Assembly (NCBI GenBank): GCA_930972465.1
Contig: CAKNHF010000015.1
Location: forward strand, 1 to 64,000
Direction of reading: 5' to 3'
From: an uncultured Lachnospiraceae bacterium
GTDB lineage: Bacteria; Bacillota; Clostridia; Lachnospirales; Lachnospiraceae
DNA: 64,000 nucleotides
The notes beneath the pieces are model-generated. The model was not told the origin of the DNA. It saw nothing but the letters and a program-made list of their open reading frames with translations, and ran no database searches. This document shows positions 8,516 through 16,746 of the stretch, in pieces; positions within the stretch are counted from its first letter, which is position 1, and every line of letters begins with the position of its first letter. The position numbers and the translations under genes were made by a program.

Positions 8516-10141
8516 TCAGTTCTGTATTTTTCTTTTTCTGAAGACGTCATCTCTCTTAAAGAACACCGCTGCGGCCGCAATCACCAGGATCACGCCGATT
8601 CCGATCTTCGCCCAGTCCTGCCGGGTAAGCGATGACAGGTTGAAGCATCGGACATTTACCCACATCTGATTGATCCTCTGATTGTTCTCCTGATCAAAAT
8701 ACTGCATGACCACAGCCCTCTCCAGCACATCCTGGGGCGGATACTGCGCGAAAAGCTGCCGCTCCGCCTGATCTGCCTCGGCAGTGATCACATAATCCGG
8801 ATCAGAGGTATCTCCGCTGAAGAAAAATCCCACCGGATACTCCATCGTATCCTCCGCGCTGTCATCTGCTCCATAACACCAGTCCGCATAAGCATAGATA
8901 AGGTCACTGTCTCCTCCGGCTATAACCGAAGTGTAGCCGATATAATACATATTGCGAACTACGTTATCAGGTCTTGACATAAAATTGATAAACGCCTCGG
9001 CCGCCTGTTGTTTTGCCTCGCTGCCGTTGATTCCGTCTTTCAGCATAACCCAGCCGTCAAACCAGATATTCGTACATTCCTCCGGCACCGCGTAGGCGAG
9101 ATAATAGTCATCGATCTCCGCCTGATCCAGTGTGTAGACTGCATCCCCGGACCACTGGTAGTTTGCCAGCACTTTTCCGGTTACCATGTCGGCTTTTCCG
9201 CTGTCAGACTCAAAGGAATAGGCATTCTCTTTCATCTGCTTCAGAATATTTTCCGCAGCGGCCACCGTCTCTTCATCCGTCCGGTTCATCAATTCCGCAA
9301 TCCGCTCCAGCCGGTCGTCCGCATTTAAAAACTCCGGATCCAGCAGCTCTTGTTCATGCAGGATACCCAGGGCGGCAAAATAGCTGTCTCGCACATTGTC
9401 TTTTATGGTAACCTGTCCTCTGTACTTCGGGTCTGCCAGAATCGACCAGTGGGATGCCTCTTCCCTTGTTATTTTCTCCGGATTATAGACAATCCCCGTT
9501 GTCCCCCACATGTAACCTGCCGCATATCTGCTCCATGGTTCGCCGTTGATCGTATTTGTATCGAATATATTTCGTATATAGTCCGAAACGCCGCGCACAT
9601 AATAATTTTCCTCAGTCTCCGTATCAAAGAATGCATCCGACAGAGGCTGCAGTCTGTCTTCAGCGATCAGCTTCATGAACATATATTCTGACGGACAGAC
9701 AAGATCAAAATCATTTCCCAGGGTAAGCTGGTTGTAGAGATCCTCATTCGTTCCGAAGGTCGAGTACTCCACTTCCACCTCCATCCCGTAATTCTCCAGG
9801 TACCATTCCTCGAAGTCTTCGATCATGGAGTTTTCTCCCAGGATCACCGTATTCTCTCTGTCCTCCAGCTCGATCGCTTCTTCCTCGTCCCAGTCACCTT
9901 CATCAATATACTCTTCCCAGTTGGCGATCCGGAGAGTGATCTTCTCCCCTGTTTTCCCGGTCTGCGCCAAAGCGGAAGACTCTGAAGGTTCCGCTGCCGA
10001 CACGGTGAGCATCCTGCCCTGCAGGGAGAATGAAACCGTCACCATAAGAGCGGCCGCCCCTGCGAGAAAGCGGAATCTGTTTCTTCCGACTGTACCGGTC
10101 TTTCTGCAGAAGATTCTTTCAGTCTTTCTCTCTGCTGTCAT
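8516..10141 (-). CDS. potD: Spermidine/putrescine ABC transporter substrate-binding protein
   Basis: A 541-residue PotD-like binding protein that captures polyamines outside the membrane. It has a basic N-terminus with a hydrophobic signal segment (FLAGAAALMVTVSFSL), then the PotD core starting LRIANWEEYID, with FDLVCPSEYM and YMWGTTGIVYNPE typical of the family. A C-terminal hydrophobic helix (IGIGVILVIAAAAVFF) followed by basic residues is unusual and could anchor the protein instead of a lipid. GGAGG is 9 nt before ATG 10141 and only 3 nt from the alternative ATG at 10147. It overlaps the end of potC and is the last gene of the operon. Confidence 0.92.
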   Translation of the reverse strand: MTAERKTERIFCRKTGTVGRNRFRFLAGAAALMVTVSFSLQGRMLTVSAAEPSESSALAQTGKTGEKITLRIANWEEYIDEGDWDEEEAIELEDRENTVILGENSMIEDFEEWYLENYGMEVEVEYSTFGTNEDLYNQLTLGNDFDLVCPSEYMFMKLIAEDRLQPLSDAFFDTETEENYYVRGVSDYIRNIFDTNTINGEPWSRYAAGYMWGTTGIVYNPEKITREEASHWSILADPKYRGQVTIKDNVRDSYFAALGILHEQELLDPEFLNADDRLERIAELMNRTDEETVAAAENILKQMKENAYSFESDSGKADMVTGKVLANYQWSGDAVYTLDQAEIDDYYLAYAVPEECTNIWFDGWVMLKDGINGSEAKQQAAEAFINFMSRPDNVVRNMYYIGYTSVIAGGDSDLIYAYADWCYGADDSAEDTMEYPVGFFFSGDTSDPDYVITAEADQAERQLFAQYPPQDVLERAVVMQYFDQENNQRINQMWVNVRCFNLSSLTRQDWAKIGIGVILVIAAAAVFFKRDDVFRKRKIQN

Positions 10142-10943
10142 ACGCATTCACCTCCTGCCTTTTTGCCGGGCCTGACGATGCCACATTCATGAGTACCACC
10201 ACCAGGATCACCACCAGAAAGATTACCGTGGACAGTGCCCACAGAGCGGTCTTTATCTCTGTCTGAGCACCTCTTGTGGCATTCACTACATAGGTGCTGA
10301 TAGTGTCGAATGTTGCCGGTTTCGTATAAGTCGATATAAAATAGTCATCCAGTGACAGAGTGACCGACAGCATGAATCCGGAAATAATTCCCGGGATAAT
10401 CTGCGGAATCACAATCTTGTACAATGCCTGGAACGGCGTTGCTCCAAGATCCAGCGCCGCCTCATAAAGTCCGCTGTCCATCTGTCTGAGCCTGGGCATG
10501 ACCGCAAGATATACAAAAGGCGCGCACAGCACCACATGACCTATGACCAGAGGAATAAATGTATTTTTCTCAATGCCGAACACAACAATCAGCAGGATAC
10601 AGATAGAAAACGCCGTCACAACATCCGCGTTAACCACCGGAACCTGGTTTGCAGTCTCCACTGCAGCTCTTACACCCTGCCTGGAATAAAATGCACCGAT
10701 CGCTCCCACCGTGCCCAGAACGGACGCAATAAGCGCTGCTCCGATCGCCAGAAGAAGCGTGCCGACGATCATATCTCTGAGCTCTTCTGTCGTAAACAGC
10801 GTCACATAGTTGCGGAGAGAGAACTCTCTGACTGTTCCGATCGTAGTCGAGTCCGTAAAGCTGTAAAATGCCAGGATCAGAACCGGCACATACATGAACA
10901 GCGCCACAATGGCAAGCCAGGAGTAGGAAATTATCTTTTTCAT
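10119..10943 (-). CDS. potC: Spermidine/putrescine ABC transporter permease PotC
   Basis: A 274-residue inner-membrane permease with about six transmembrane helices. The conserved cytoplasmic EAA-type loop reads YEAALDLGATPFQALYKIVIP near residues 175-195 and contacts the ATPase. Its ATG overlaps the TAA of potB by 1 nt (TAATG), so translation is coupled. It pairs with PotB to form the membrane channel. Confidence 0.93.
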   Translation of the reverse strand: MKKIISYSWLAIVALFMYVPVLILAFYSFTDSTTIGTVREFSLRNYVTLFTTEELRDMIVGTLLLAIGAALIASVLGTVGAIGAFYSRQGVRAAVETANQVPVVNADVVTAFSICILLIVVFGIEKNTFIPLVIGHVVLCAPFVYLAVMPRLRQMDSGLYEAALDLGATPFQALYKIVIPQIIPGIISGFMLSVTLSLDDYFISTYTKPATFDTISTYVVNATRGAQTEIKTALWALSTVIFLVVILVVVLMNVASSGPAKRQEVNAYDSREKD

Positions 10944-11740
10944 TAAAGTATCGCCCCCCTGTTCTCTGCATTATTCCGATCCCCTCTTCCCGTAATCAGT
11001 GTGACAATACAGATCACGGCAAACAGGATCAGTGAAATCATGGATCCGTTGTTCCAGTCATAAATATTAAAGTAGCTTCCGATCAGGGATCCCATGATAT
11101 ACGTACTGTTGTAGATCATATCCAGGATGACATAGTTTGTCATCGCAGGAAGAAACGTCATCGTGATACCGCTTACGATCCCCGGCATGGACAGCGGAAG
11201 CGTTACACGGAAGAATACAGCCGCAGGTCCCGCCCCCAGGTCACTGGCCGCTTCCAGAAGGCTCTCGTCCAGCTGAAGAAGCGTGGTATACAGCGGCAGG
11301 ATCATGAAAGGAAGATAATCATAGGTCATCGCAATCACCGTATTCAGGAATGGATGAAGAGACAGATTTCCCTCCAGCACCGTCAGTATTTCTTTCAGTG
11401 CAGTCACTCTCAATGTGAAGTTGATCCACATCGGAAGGATAAACAGCATCAGTATCACAGGCCCACGCTTCAGGCCGCTCCTTGCCAGCACATAGGCCAC
11501 CGGATATGCGACGAGAAGACAGACTGCCGTCACCACTGCCGCGATCACAAGACTGTAGCAGAGTGTCCCGATGGTATTTCCATTTGAAAAAAAGCTGAGC
11601 AGATTCTCCAGTGTGAATCTTCCGCTGCCGTCAGTAAACGCATAGTATACGATCACTGCAAGAGGGAGCACAACAAAACAGATCAGAAAAAGCGCATAGG
11701 GAATGCAGAGCTGTTTTCTGCTGAACCGAATATTCATCAT
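10943..11740 (-). CDS. potB: Spermidine/putrescine ABC transporter permease PotB
   Basis: A 265-residue permease with six predicted helices. The EAA loop LLEAASDLGAGPAAVFFRVTLP lies near residues 155-175. The order potA-potB-potC-potD and the 4-nt ATGA overlap with potA match the classical pot operon. The first hydrophobic helix (YALFLICFVVLPLAVIVYYA) doubles as the membrane-targeting signal. Confidence 0.93.
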   Translation of the reverse strand: MMNIRFSRKQLCIPYALFLICFVVLPLAVIVYYAFTDGSGRFTLENLLSFFSNGNTIGTLCYSLVIAAVVTAVCLLVAYPVAYVLARSGLKRGPVILMLFILPMWINFTLRVTALKEILTVLEGNLSLHPFLNTVIAMTYDYLPFMILPLYTTLLQLDESLLEAASDLGAGPAAVFFRVTLPLSMPGIVSGITMTFLPAMTNYVILDMIYNSTYIMGSLIGSYFNIYDWNNGSMISLILFAVICIVTLITGRGDRNNAENRGAIL

Positions 11741-13176
11741 ACCGCACCCTGCTTTCTTTTTAATATGATCTGGTCTTCCGGTATCATCAGACTGACATGA
11801 TCCCCTTCATTCCACAGATCATCCTCGTCCAGGACGAAGTCTTCCTCGTCAGCCGTACGCACCGTATAGTTGTAATGGCTTCCTTTATATATAAAGGAAA
11901 TGATATTTCCGTTTGCCCGGTATTCTCTTGGCTCATCGCTCATGGAAACCGCCTTGACCGGCACTTCCACCGTGACTTCCATTCCCGCCAGGCTGATCTC
12001 CTCTCCATCCGGAGTAATAACCGAACATTCACCGCTTCTGTGAGATCCCTCGTACAGCTGCGTGAGGTCGCACGCATATTCCCCGCCGGCAAATGCGGCG
12101 CGCCCGTCCTTTGTGATCGTTCCGTCAAACACGTTCATCAGCACACCGGCGGGCATGACATGAATTCCGTCCGGATCGATCCGCATCCCGATCGTGCTGC
12201 CGGTCTGCGCACTTCTTGTGCTCTGGATCACGATCTCATTCTCCCCGCACAGGGCCGTGATCTCATAATACATTCCCTTGAATACCACCGAGTCCACAAC
12301 TCCTGTCAGCTGCCCCTTCCCGGGTTCGGTAATCAGCACATCTTCCGGCCTTACCACAACATCCACGCGGGTATCTTTCGGGACATTGTCCACACAGGGA
12401 AACTGTGTCCGGCAGAACTCTACGGTCATAGAGGCGGCCATTCTTCCCTCGAAGATATTACTCTCTCCGATAAAGTCTGCCACAAACGCATTTTTCGGCT
12501 CGTTATAGATCTCTTCCGGAGTTCCGATCTGCTGGATCATGCCGTCGGACATAACCACCACCTTGTCGGACATGGTCAGAGCCTCTTCCTGATCATGGGT
12601 CACATAGATAAATGTAATCCCCAGTCTCTCATGCATAGATTTCAGCTCTAGCTGCATCTCCTGTCTCATCTTCAGATCCAGCGCTCCCAGCGGTTCATCA
12701 AGAAGAAGGATATCCGGCTCGTTGACAATCGCCCGGGCAATTGCAATCCTCTGCTGCTGTCCGCCCGACAGTGTGGATATTTTTCTTTTCTCAAAGCCTT
12801 CCAGATCCACTACTTCCAGCACTCTTCTGACCTTCTCTGCAATGACCGGTTTCGGCAGTTTTTTCAGATTCAGTCCAAATGCCACATTCTCATAGACATT
12901 CAGATGCGGAAACAGGGCATACCTCTGAAATACAGTATTGATCGGCCGAAGATTCGGGGGAATTCTGCTGATGTCTTCTCCGTTCAGAAGGATCTCCCCC
13001 TCTGTAGGGAACTCGAATCCCGCTATCATGCGTAGCGTCGTTGTCTTGCCGCAGCCGGACGGCCCTAGAAATGTGACAAATTCACCTTTTTTTACTGTCA
13101 GATTAAAATTCTCCACGACAGCAGTGTCATCAAAAACTTTCTTTATATTTTTCAGTTCTATAATATTTTCACTCAT
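11737..13176 (-). CDS. potA: Spermidine/putrescine ABC transporter ATP-binding protein
   Basis: A 479-residue ATPase that drives polyamine uptake. Walker A is GPSGCGKTT, the signature LSGGQQQRIAIARAI, Walker B ILLLDEPLGALD, and the switch His is in VTHDQ. PotA proteins are usually about 360-380 residues. Here the C-terminal TOBE/OB regulatory part is extended by about 100 residues (from around residue 350), as if a second OB-like module had been added. AAGGAG lies 7 nt before ATG 13176, so the longer frame to 13194 is not used. It is the first gene of the operon. Confidence 0.93.
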   Translation of the reverse strand: MSENIIELKNIKKVFDDTAVVENFNLTVKKGEFVTFLGPSGCGKTTTLRMIAGFEFPTEGEILLNGEDISRIPPNLRPINTVFQRYALFPHLNVYENVAFGLNLKKLPKPVIAEKVRRVLEVVDLEGFEKRKISTLSGGQQQRIAIARAIVNEPDILLLDEPLGALDLKMRQEMQLELKSMHERLGITFIYVTHDQEEALTMSDKVVVMSDGMIQQIGTPEEIYNEPKNAFVADFIGESNIFEGRMAASMTVEFCRTQFPCVDNVPKDTRVDVVVRPEDVLITEPGKGQLTGVVDSVVFKGMYYEITALCGENEIVIQSTRSAQTGSTIGMRIDPDGIHVMPAGVLMNVFDGTITKDGRAAFAGGEYACDLTQLYEGSHRSGECSVITPDGEEISLAGMEVTVEVPVKAVSMSDEPREYRANGNIISFIYKGSHYNYTVRTADEEDFVLDEDDLWNEGDHVSLMIPEDQIILKRKQGAV

Positions 13177-13218
13177 GGTCCCACTCCTTACCATGCATCT
13201 TAATGTATAACCTTATTA

Positions 13219-13247
13219 AGTGTATGGGACACACCGGGGTTTGTCAA
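13219..13247 (-). promoter_or_regulatory. Promoter of the pot operon
   Basis: TTGACA (13247-13242), 17-bp spacer, TACACT (13224-13219) on the minus strand, 43 bp before the potA start. Confidence 0.75.
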
Positions 13248-13264
13248 TATATTTTGTTCCGGAC

Positions 13265-13293
13265 TTGACGCTTCAGCGACTCGGTGTTATTGT
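13265..13293 (+). promoter_or_regulatory. Promoter of the GNAT acetyltransferase gene
   Basis: TTGACG (13265-13270), 17-bp spacer, TATTGT (13288-13293). It is divergent from the pot promoter with only 17 bp between the -35 boxes. Confidence 0.6.
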
Positions 13294-13327
13294 AAAACCT
13301 GACCGCAGGAAGAAAGGATTTCAGTAA

Positions 13328-13765
13328 ATGGATATCAAAGTTTACCACACTCTCCATGAGGATGCAGTTATGATCCGGGAAACAGTCTTTATGAAAGAAC
13401 AGGGATTTCACGATGAATTTGATGAGACGGACCGTTCTGCCGCTCATCTGGTTCTGTATATAGACGGACTTCCCGCTGCGACATGCCGCTTTTTCTCCAG
13501 TCAGTCACAGGGGGAATATATTGTCGGACGGATCGCCGTCAGAAAAGAATACCGGGGCCACAGACTCGGTTCCCGAATACTGTCCGCAGCAGAGTCCGAG
13601 ATCCGTAAAGCCGGAGGCGGAAAAGTGCTTCTTCATGCCCAGCAGCAGGCACGTCCATTCTATGAAAAGCAGGGATACTGTGCTTACGGAGAACAGGACT
13701 TTGACGAAGGATGTCCTCATATCTGGATGCGGAAGGAACTGCCCCAGGACCAGATTAAACTTTAG
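13328..13765 (+). CDS. GNAT family N-acetyltransferase
   Basis: A 145-residue acetyl-CoA-dependent acetyltransferase. The acetyl-CoA loop VRKEYRGHRLGSRILSAAE (about residues 72-90) carries the R/Q-x-x-G-x-G/A pattern, and ARPFYEKQGY near residue 110 is the typical motif B segment. The N-terminal RETVFMKEQGF matches the ElaA/YjcF-like subgroup. The substrate is unknown. Divergent transcription from a polyamine importer is suggestive of a polyamine acetyltransferase, but that is only context. Confidence 0.85.
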   Translation: MDIKVYHTLHEDAVMIRETVFMKEQGFHDEFDETDRSAAHLVLYIDGLPAATCRFFSSQSQGEYIVGRIAVRKEYRGHRLGSRILSAAESEIRKAGGGKVLLHAQQQARPFYEKQGYCAYGEQDFDEGCPHIWMRKELPQDQIKL

Positions 13766-13771
13766 GCAGCA

Positions 13772-13815
13772 CAGACCCGACGGCCATGACGAAGCAGCCG
13801 CCGGGTCTGTTTTCT
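13772..13815 (+). terminator. Terminator of the acetyltransferase gene
   Basis: Arms CAGACCCGACGGC and GCCGCCGGGTCTG (13772-13784, 13797-13809) followed by TTTTCTT. It lies between two convergent genes. Confidence 0.8.
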
Positions 13816-15188
13816 TAATGCAGCTCTGCACCTTTTCTTTCCTGGATATCTGCCACTATTTTATTGTACGTCGCTTTATTCAGACGATACAGCAACAGTA
13901 CGGCTGCGGTTATAATCCACAGTATCCCGGGAATTGTGGTAAAAGAGTGCCTGATCACACTGATCACAGCCGAATTCTGCGGCTGATTTGCAACATATCC
14001 GCACATTTCCAGAACAGCTGCAAGCAGTGATGTTCCGATCGCCATTCCCACTTTATTGCCCAGAGAAATAAATGCATACTGGAACCCGTCATTGCGCAGC
14101 CCCGTCTTCCACTCGCCGTATTCTACACAGTCCGGAATAATCGCATAAATCGCAGTATTAAATCCCGAGAAGAAAAACTGTGACAGAGCGGAAAGCAGAT
14201 AGAACATGGCTGGTGTGTCCGCCGCCGAAAAAAAGTACAGGACCAGCATACTGATTCCGGTGAGCAGGGCAAAGATCGCGGCCGCCCTGCCTTTGTTGCC
14301 TGTCATGCGAAATACTGCGGGGAACAGCGCCGCGCCGACAATGGATGGGATAATAATAAACAGGGAGTACGTGCTGAACATTGCCGCATCGCCTTCAACA
14401 TAGGTAAAATAATACAGTGCATCGGCGTTTCTTCCATATAAAGTCAGGCCGAAGAGAAGCTGCCCCGCAACCGCTATCACATACGGTCTGTTCTTTATCA
14501 CTGCAGCCAGCTGCGTCTTCAGTGAAAGTTTCTGTTTTTCAGGTATGTCTACTACTTCTTTTGTTTTTGAAAAACAGAATATGTGACACGCCGCAAAAAT
14601 GCATCCATAGATAACGGCAATAAGGAGGTAACCTCTCTGATCACTGCCGCCTCCAAGAGCGGAAATGAGCGGTACTGTTATGATGTTGATCACACCGATG
14701 GCAATCATCGCACTCACAGACCGGAATGTATTGATCTTTGCACGTTCCTCGATATTCTGCGTCATTGCACCGCAGAGTGTTCCATAGGGAATATTGACAC
14801 ATGTATATCCAAGAACAAGAAGGCAGTATGTAACAGCCATATAAACTATTTTCGAAGTATCTGTCCAGTCCGGATGCGCCCAGAATGTAAGTACAAGTAT
14901 CAGCGCCGTAAGAGGCGCTGCGATCAGAAGCCAAGGACGGTATCGTCCCCATCTCGTATAAGTTTTGTCGCTCAGTCCTCCTATGACCGGATCATTTATG
15001 GCATCCCAGAATCTGGAAAACAGCATCAGACCCGCTACCGCTCCCATCCCGATTCCAAACACGTCTGTATAAAATATCATCAGGAAATTTCCCACAAACA
15101 TCCAGCTGAAGTTGCACCCCACATCCCCCATACCGTACGCGATCTTACTGATCAGAGGCACCTTTACATTTGTATTTCTCTGTTCCAT
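13815..15188 (-). CDS. GPH-family sugar/cation symporter (MFS)
   Basis: A 457-residue, 12-helix transporter of the glycoside-pentoside-hexuronide:cation symporter family. The early YGMGDVGCNFSW and the DAINDPVIGGLSDKT loop near residue 65 are family hallmarks, as is GRYRPWLL. It probably imports a pentose, polyol or glycoside with Na+ or H+. It starts 21 bp after the polyol dehydrogenase and is co-transcribed with it, which suggests that the imported substrate is the polyol or sugar that this enzyme oxidises. Confidence 0.88.
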   Translation of the reverse strand: MEQRNTNVKVPLISKIAYGMGDVGCNFSWMFVGNFLMIFYTDVFGIGMGAVAGLMLFSRFWDAINDPVIGGLSDKTYTRWGRYRPWLLIAAPLTALILVLTFWAHPDWTDTSKIVYMAVTYCLLVLGYTCVNIPYGTLCGAMTQNIEERAKINTFRSVSAMIAIGVINIITVPLISALGGGSDQRGYLLIAVIYGCIFAACHIFCFSKTKEVVDIPEKQKLSLKTQLAAVIKNRPYVIAVAGQLLFGLTLYGRNADALYYFTYVEGDAAMFSTYSLFIIIPSIVGAALFPAVFRMTGNKGRAAAIFALLTGISMLVLYFFSAADTPAMFYLLSALSQFFFSGFNTAIYAIIPDCVEYGEWKTGLRNDGFQYAFISLGNKVGMAIGTSLLAAVLEMCGYVANQPQNSAVISVIRHSFTTIPGILWIITAAVLLLYRLNKATYNKIVADIQERKGAELH

Positions 15189-15209
15189 TATTTCCCCACT
15201 CCTCTGTAT

Positions 15210-16280
15210 TTATCCCCGGCTTTCTTCATCGTCAGCGCAGATTCGGATAACCGCTTTGACAATATCAGCCTTATTATTGACACTGTAATCCATTGCCTTC
15301 TGCACATCGTCAAGATCAAATATATCCGTTACGATTCCTTTCAGGTTTACTTTGCCCTGAGATACCGCCTCGATCGCCATCGGATAGATATGGCGGTAAC
15401 GGAAAACCGTCTTGAATGTCAGCTCTTTATCCAGCACCAGGCTCATAGGCAGTGTCATCTTGCCGGTTTTACTGTATCCTACCAGAACAATATTGGAGCC
15501 TTTCTTCGCGATGCTGACTGCCTGTCGTGTCGTAATCTCCGTACCGGCTGTCTCAATCACGAGATCCGCGCCTTTCCCGTCGGTTAGTTCTCTGATCCTG
15601 TCTTCCACGCTTTCCCTGGCCCCGTTGATCGCTTTGTCCGCTCCCAGCTCAAGTGCTTTCTCCAGACGTTTTTCCATAATATCGACAATGTATACTTCCG
15701 ATACGCCTCTGGCCTTAAGAGCCATCATAGATACAAGCCCGATACATCCAGCTCCCATTACCACTGCCTTCTGTCCGAGATGGGCATCTCCCTGGATCGC
15801 TGCATGGAATCCGACCGCAAGAGGTTCAATGAGCGCTCCCTCCAGTGTGCTGACATTGTCCGGCAGTTTAAAGCAGAGATCAGCTTCATGCGCCACATAC
15901 TCCTGAAATACGCCGTCAACCGGAGGCGTTGCGAAAAATACCACATCCGGACAAAGATTGTATCTTCCCGTCCTGCAGAATTCACAGTGTCCGCATGTCT
16001 TTCCCGGCTCCAGAGCCACACGGTCCCCCACCTTCAGATGTCTGACATTCTTTCCTGTCTCCACGACTGTCCCTCCCGGCTCGTGTCCAAGAACAAAGGG
16101 AGGTTTAACAACATAATCTCCAATTGCTCCCGTCTCATAATAGTGAAGATCGCTTCCACAGATACCGACATACTCCAGCTTTACCAGCACCTCATTATCC
16201 TTCACTTTCGGAATATCCCTCTCTTCAAATCCCATTTTTCCGATTCCGAGCATCACGGCAGTTTTCATCTTTCCTTCCAT
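15210..16280 (-). CDS. Zinc-dependent polyol dehydrogenase (sorbitol/xylitol dehydrogenase-like)
   Basis: A 356-residue medium-chain dehydrogenase. The catalytic zinc site is built by CGSDLHYYE and GHEPGGTV, the structural zinc site by CGHCEFCRTGRYNLC (four Cys around residues 100-115), and the NAD-binding motif is GAGCIGL near residue 180. VDI after the second strand has the Asp that favours NAD. AAGGAG lies 7 nt before ATG 16280. It is the first gene of a two-gene unit with the GPH symporter. The upstream direct repeats are candidate sites for the neighbouring ROK regulator. The exact polyol cannot be deduced. Confidence 0.88.
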   Translation of the reverse strand: MEGKMKTAVMLGIGKMGFEERDIPKVKDNEVLVKLEYVGICGSDLHYYETGAIGDYVVKPPFVLGHEPGGTVVETGKNVRHLKVGDRVALEPGKTCGHCEFCRTGRYNLCPDVVFFATPPVDGVFQEYVAHEADLCFKLPDNVSTLEGALIEPLAVGFHAAIQGDAHLGQKAVVMGAGCIGLVSMMALKARGVSEVYIVDIMEKRLEKALELGADKAINGARESVEDRIRELTDGKGADLVIETAGTEITTRQAVSIAKKGSNIVLVGYSKTGKMTLPMSLVLDKELTFKTVFRYRHIYPMAIEAVSQGKVNLKGIVTDIFDLDDVQKAMDYSVNNKADIVKAVIRICADDEESRG

Positions 16281-16302
16281 TTTTTTCTCCTTTCTTCTAT
16301 TC

Positions 16303-16324
16303 TTTTATTAAATATTTTATTAAA
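16303..16324. promoter_or_regulatory. Candidate ROK operator: direct repeat at the polyol operon
   Basis: Two exact copies of TTTTATTAAA (16303-16312, 16315-16324) with a 12-bp period, just downstream of the operon promoter. A similar pair (TTTTATAA, same period) lies in front of the ROK gene at 17883-17902. Confidence 0.5.
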
Positions 16325-16332
16325 GTAATTAT

Positions 16333-16361
16333 ATTATTATACCGCTGCTGAACTTTGTCAA
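16333..16361 (-). promoter_or_regulatory. Promoter of the polyol dehydrogenase operon
   Basis: TTGACA (16361-16356) followed by an AT-rich -10 region. AATAAT at 17-bp spacing is possible, and the better hexamer TATAAT lies at only 14 bp. The exact -10 is uncertain. Confidence 0.55.
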
Positions 16362-16413
16362 TGATTTTTTCATATTTCTACATAGTGCACAATCTGACCT
16401 TTCCGTTTTTATA

Positions 16414-16690
16414 CTAATTTACCTCTATCGCGAGTCCTGGCGCGGAATTCGGGTCAGCTTTAGCTGACAAAATACATCTCCGAATCCCTCCTCGCAGAAC
16501 TGTAAGAGGCCGCCATGGTCTCGGGCAATCCCGGCAGCCGCCTGTCGGGCTTATCGTAATCGGATGGGGAAGATTCCTTCCCCTACCCTCTCCCGCGATA
16601 CCTCGCTCATCTCGCGGCATTGCCGCTCGATGACCGTTGCCCGTCGGATGCCCGCTCGTGCAAGCACGGCGGTCGTCCTCCGGGCGTATC
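16414..16690. repeat. GC-rich repeat-like intergenic patch
   Basis: About 280 bp of clearly higher GC than the flanking AT-rich intergenic DNA. It contains several short palindromes: GTCAGCTTTAGCTGAC at 16453-16468 and GGGGAAGATTCCTTCCCC at 16566-16583. A 99-codon minus-strand frame crosses it, but the frame is Arg/Pro/Gly rich, runs into the upstream terminator and has no ribosome site. The patch resembles short dispersed repeats seen in gut Clostridia, which is recollection and not tested here. Confidence 0.4.
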
Positions 16691-16694
16691 GCCC

Positions 16695-16725
16695 AAAAAA
16701 AGATCCACCGCATATCTGCGATGGA
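16695..16725 (-). terminator. Terminator of the ROK regulator gene
   Basis: Stem TCCATCGCA / TGCGGTGGA with a GATA loop (16704-16725), followed by seven T on the minus strand. Confidence 0.8.
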
Positions 16726-16746
16726 CCTTCAAAGACCGTCTTAGAA

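Noticed and set aside
16414-16713. 99-codon minus-strand protein
   Set aside because: It starts inside the ROK terminator hairpin, has no ribosome site and has a repeat-like Arg/Pro composition. It is reported as a repeat-like patch instead.
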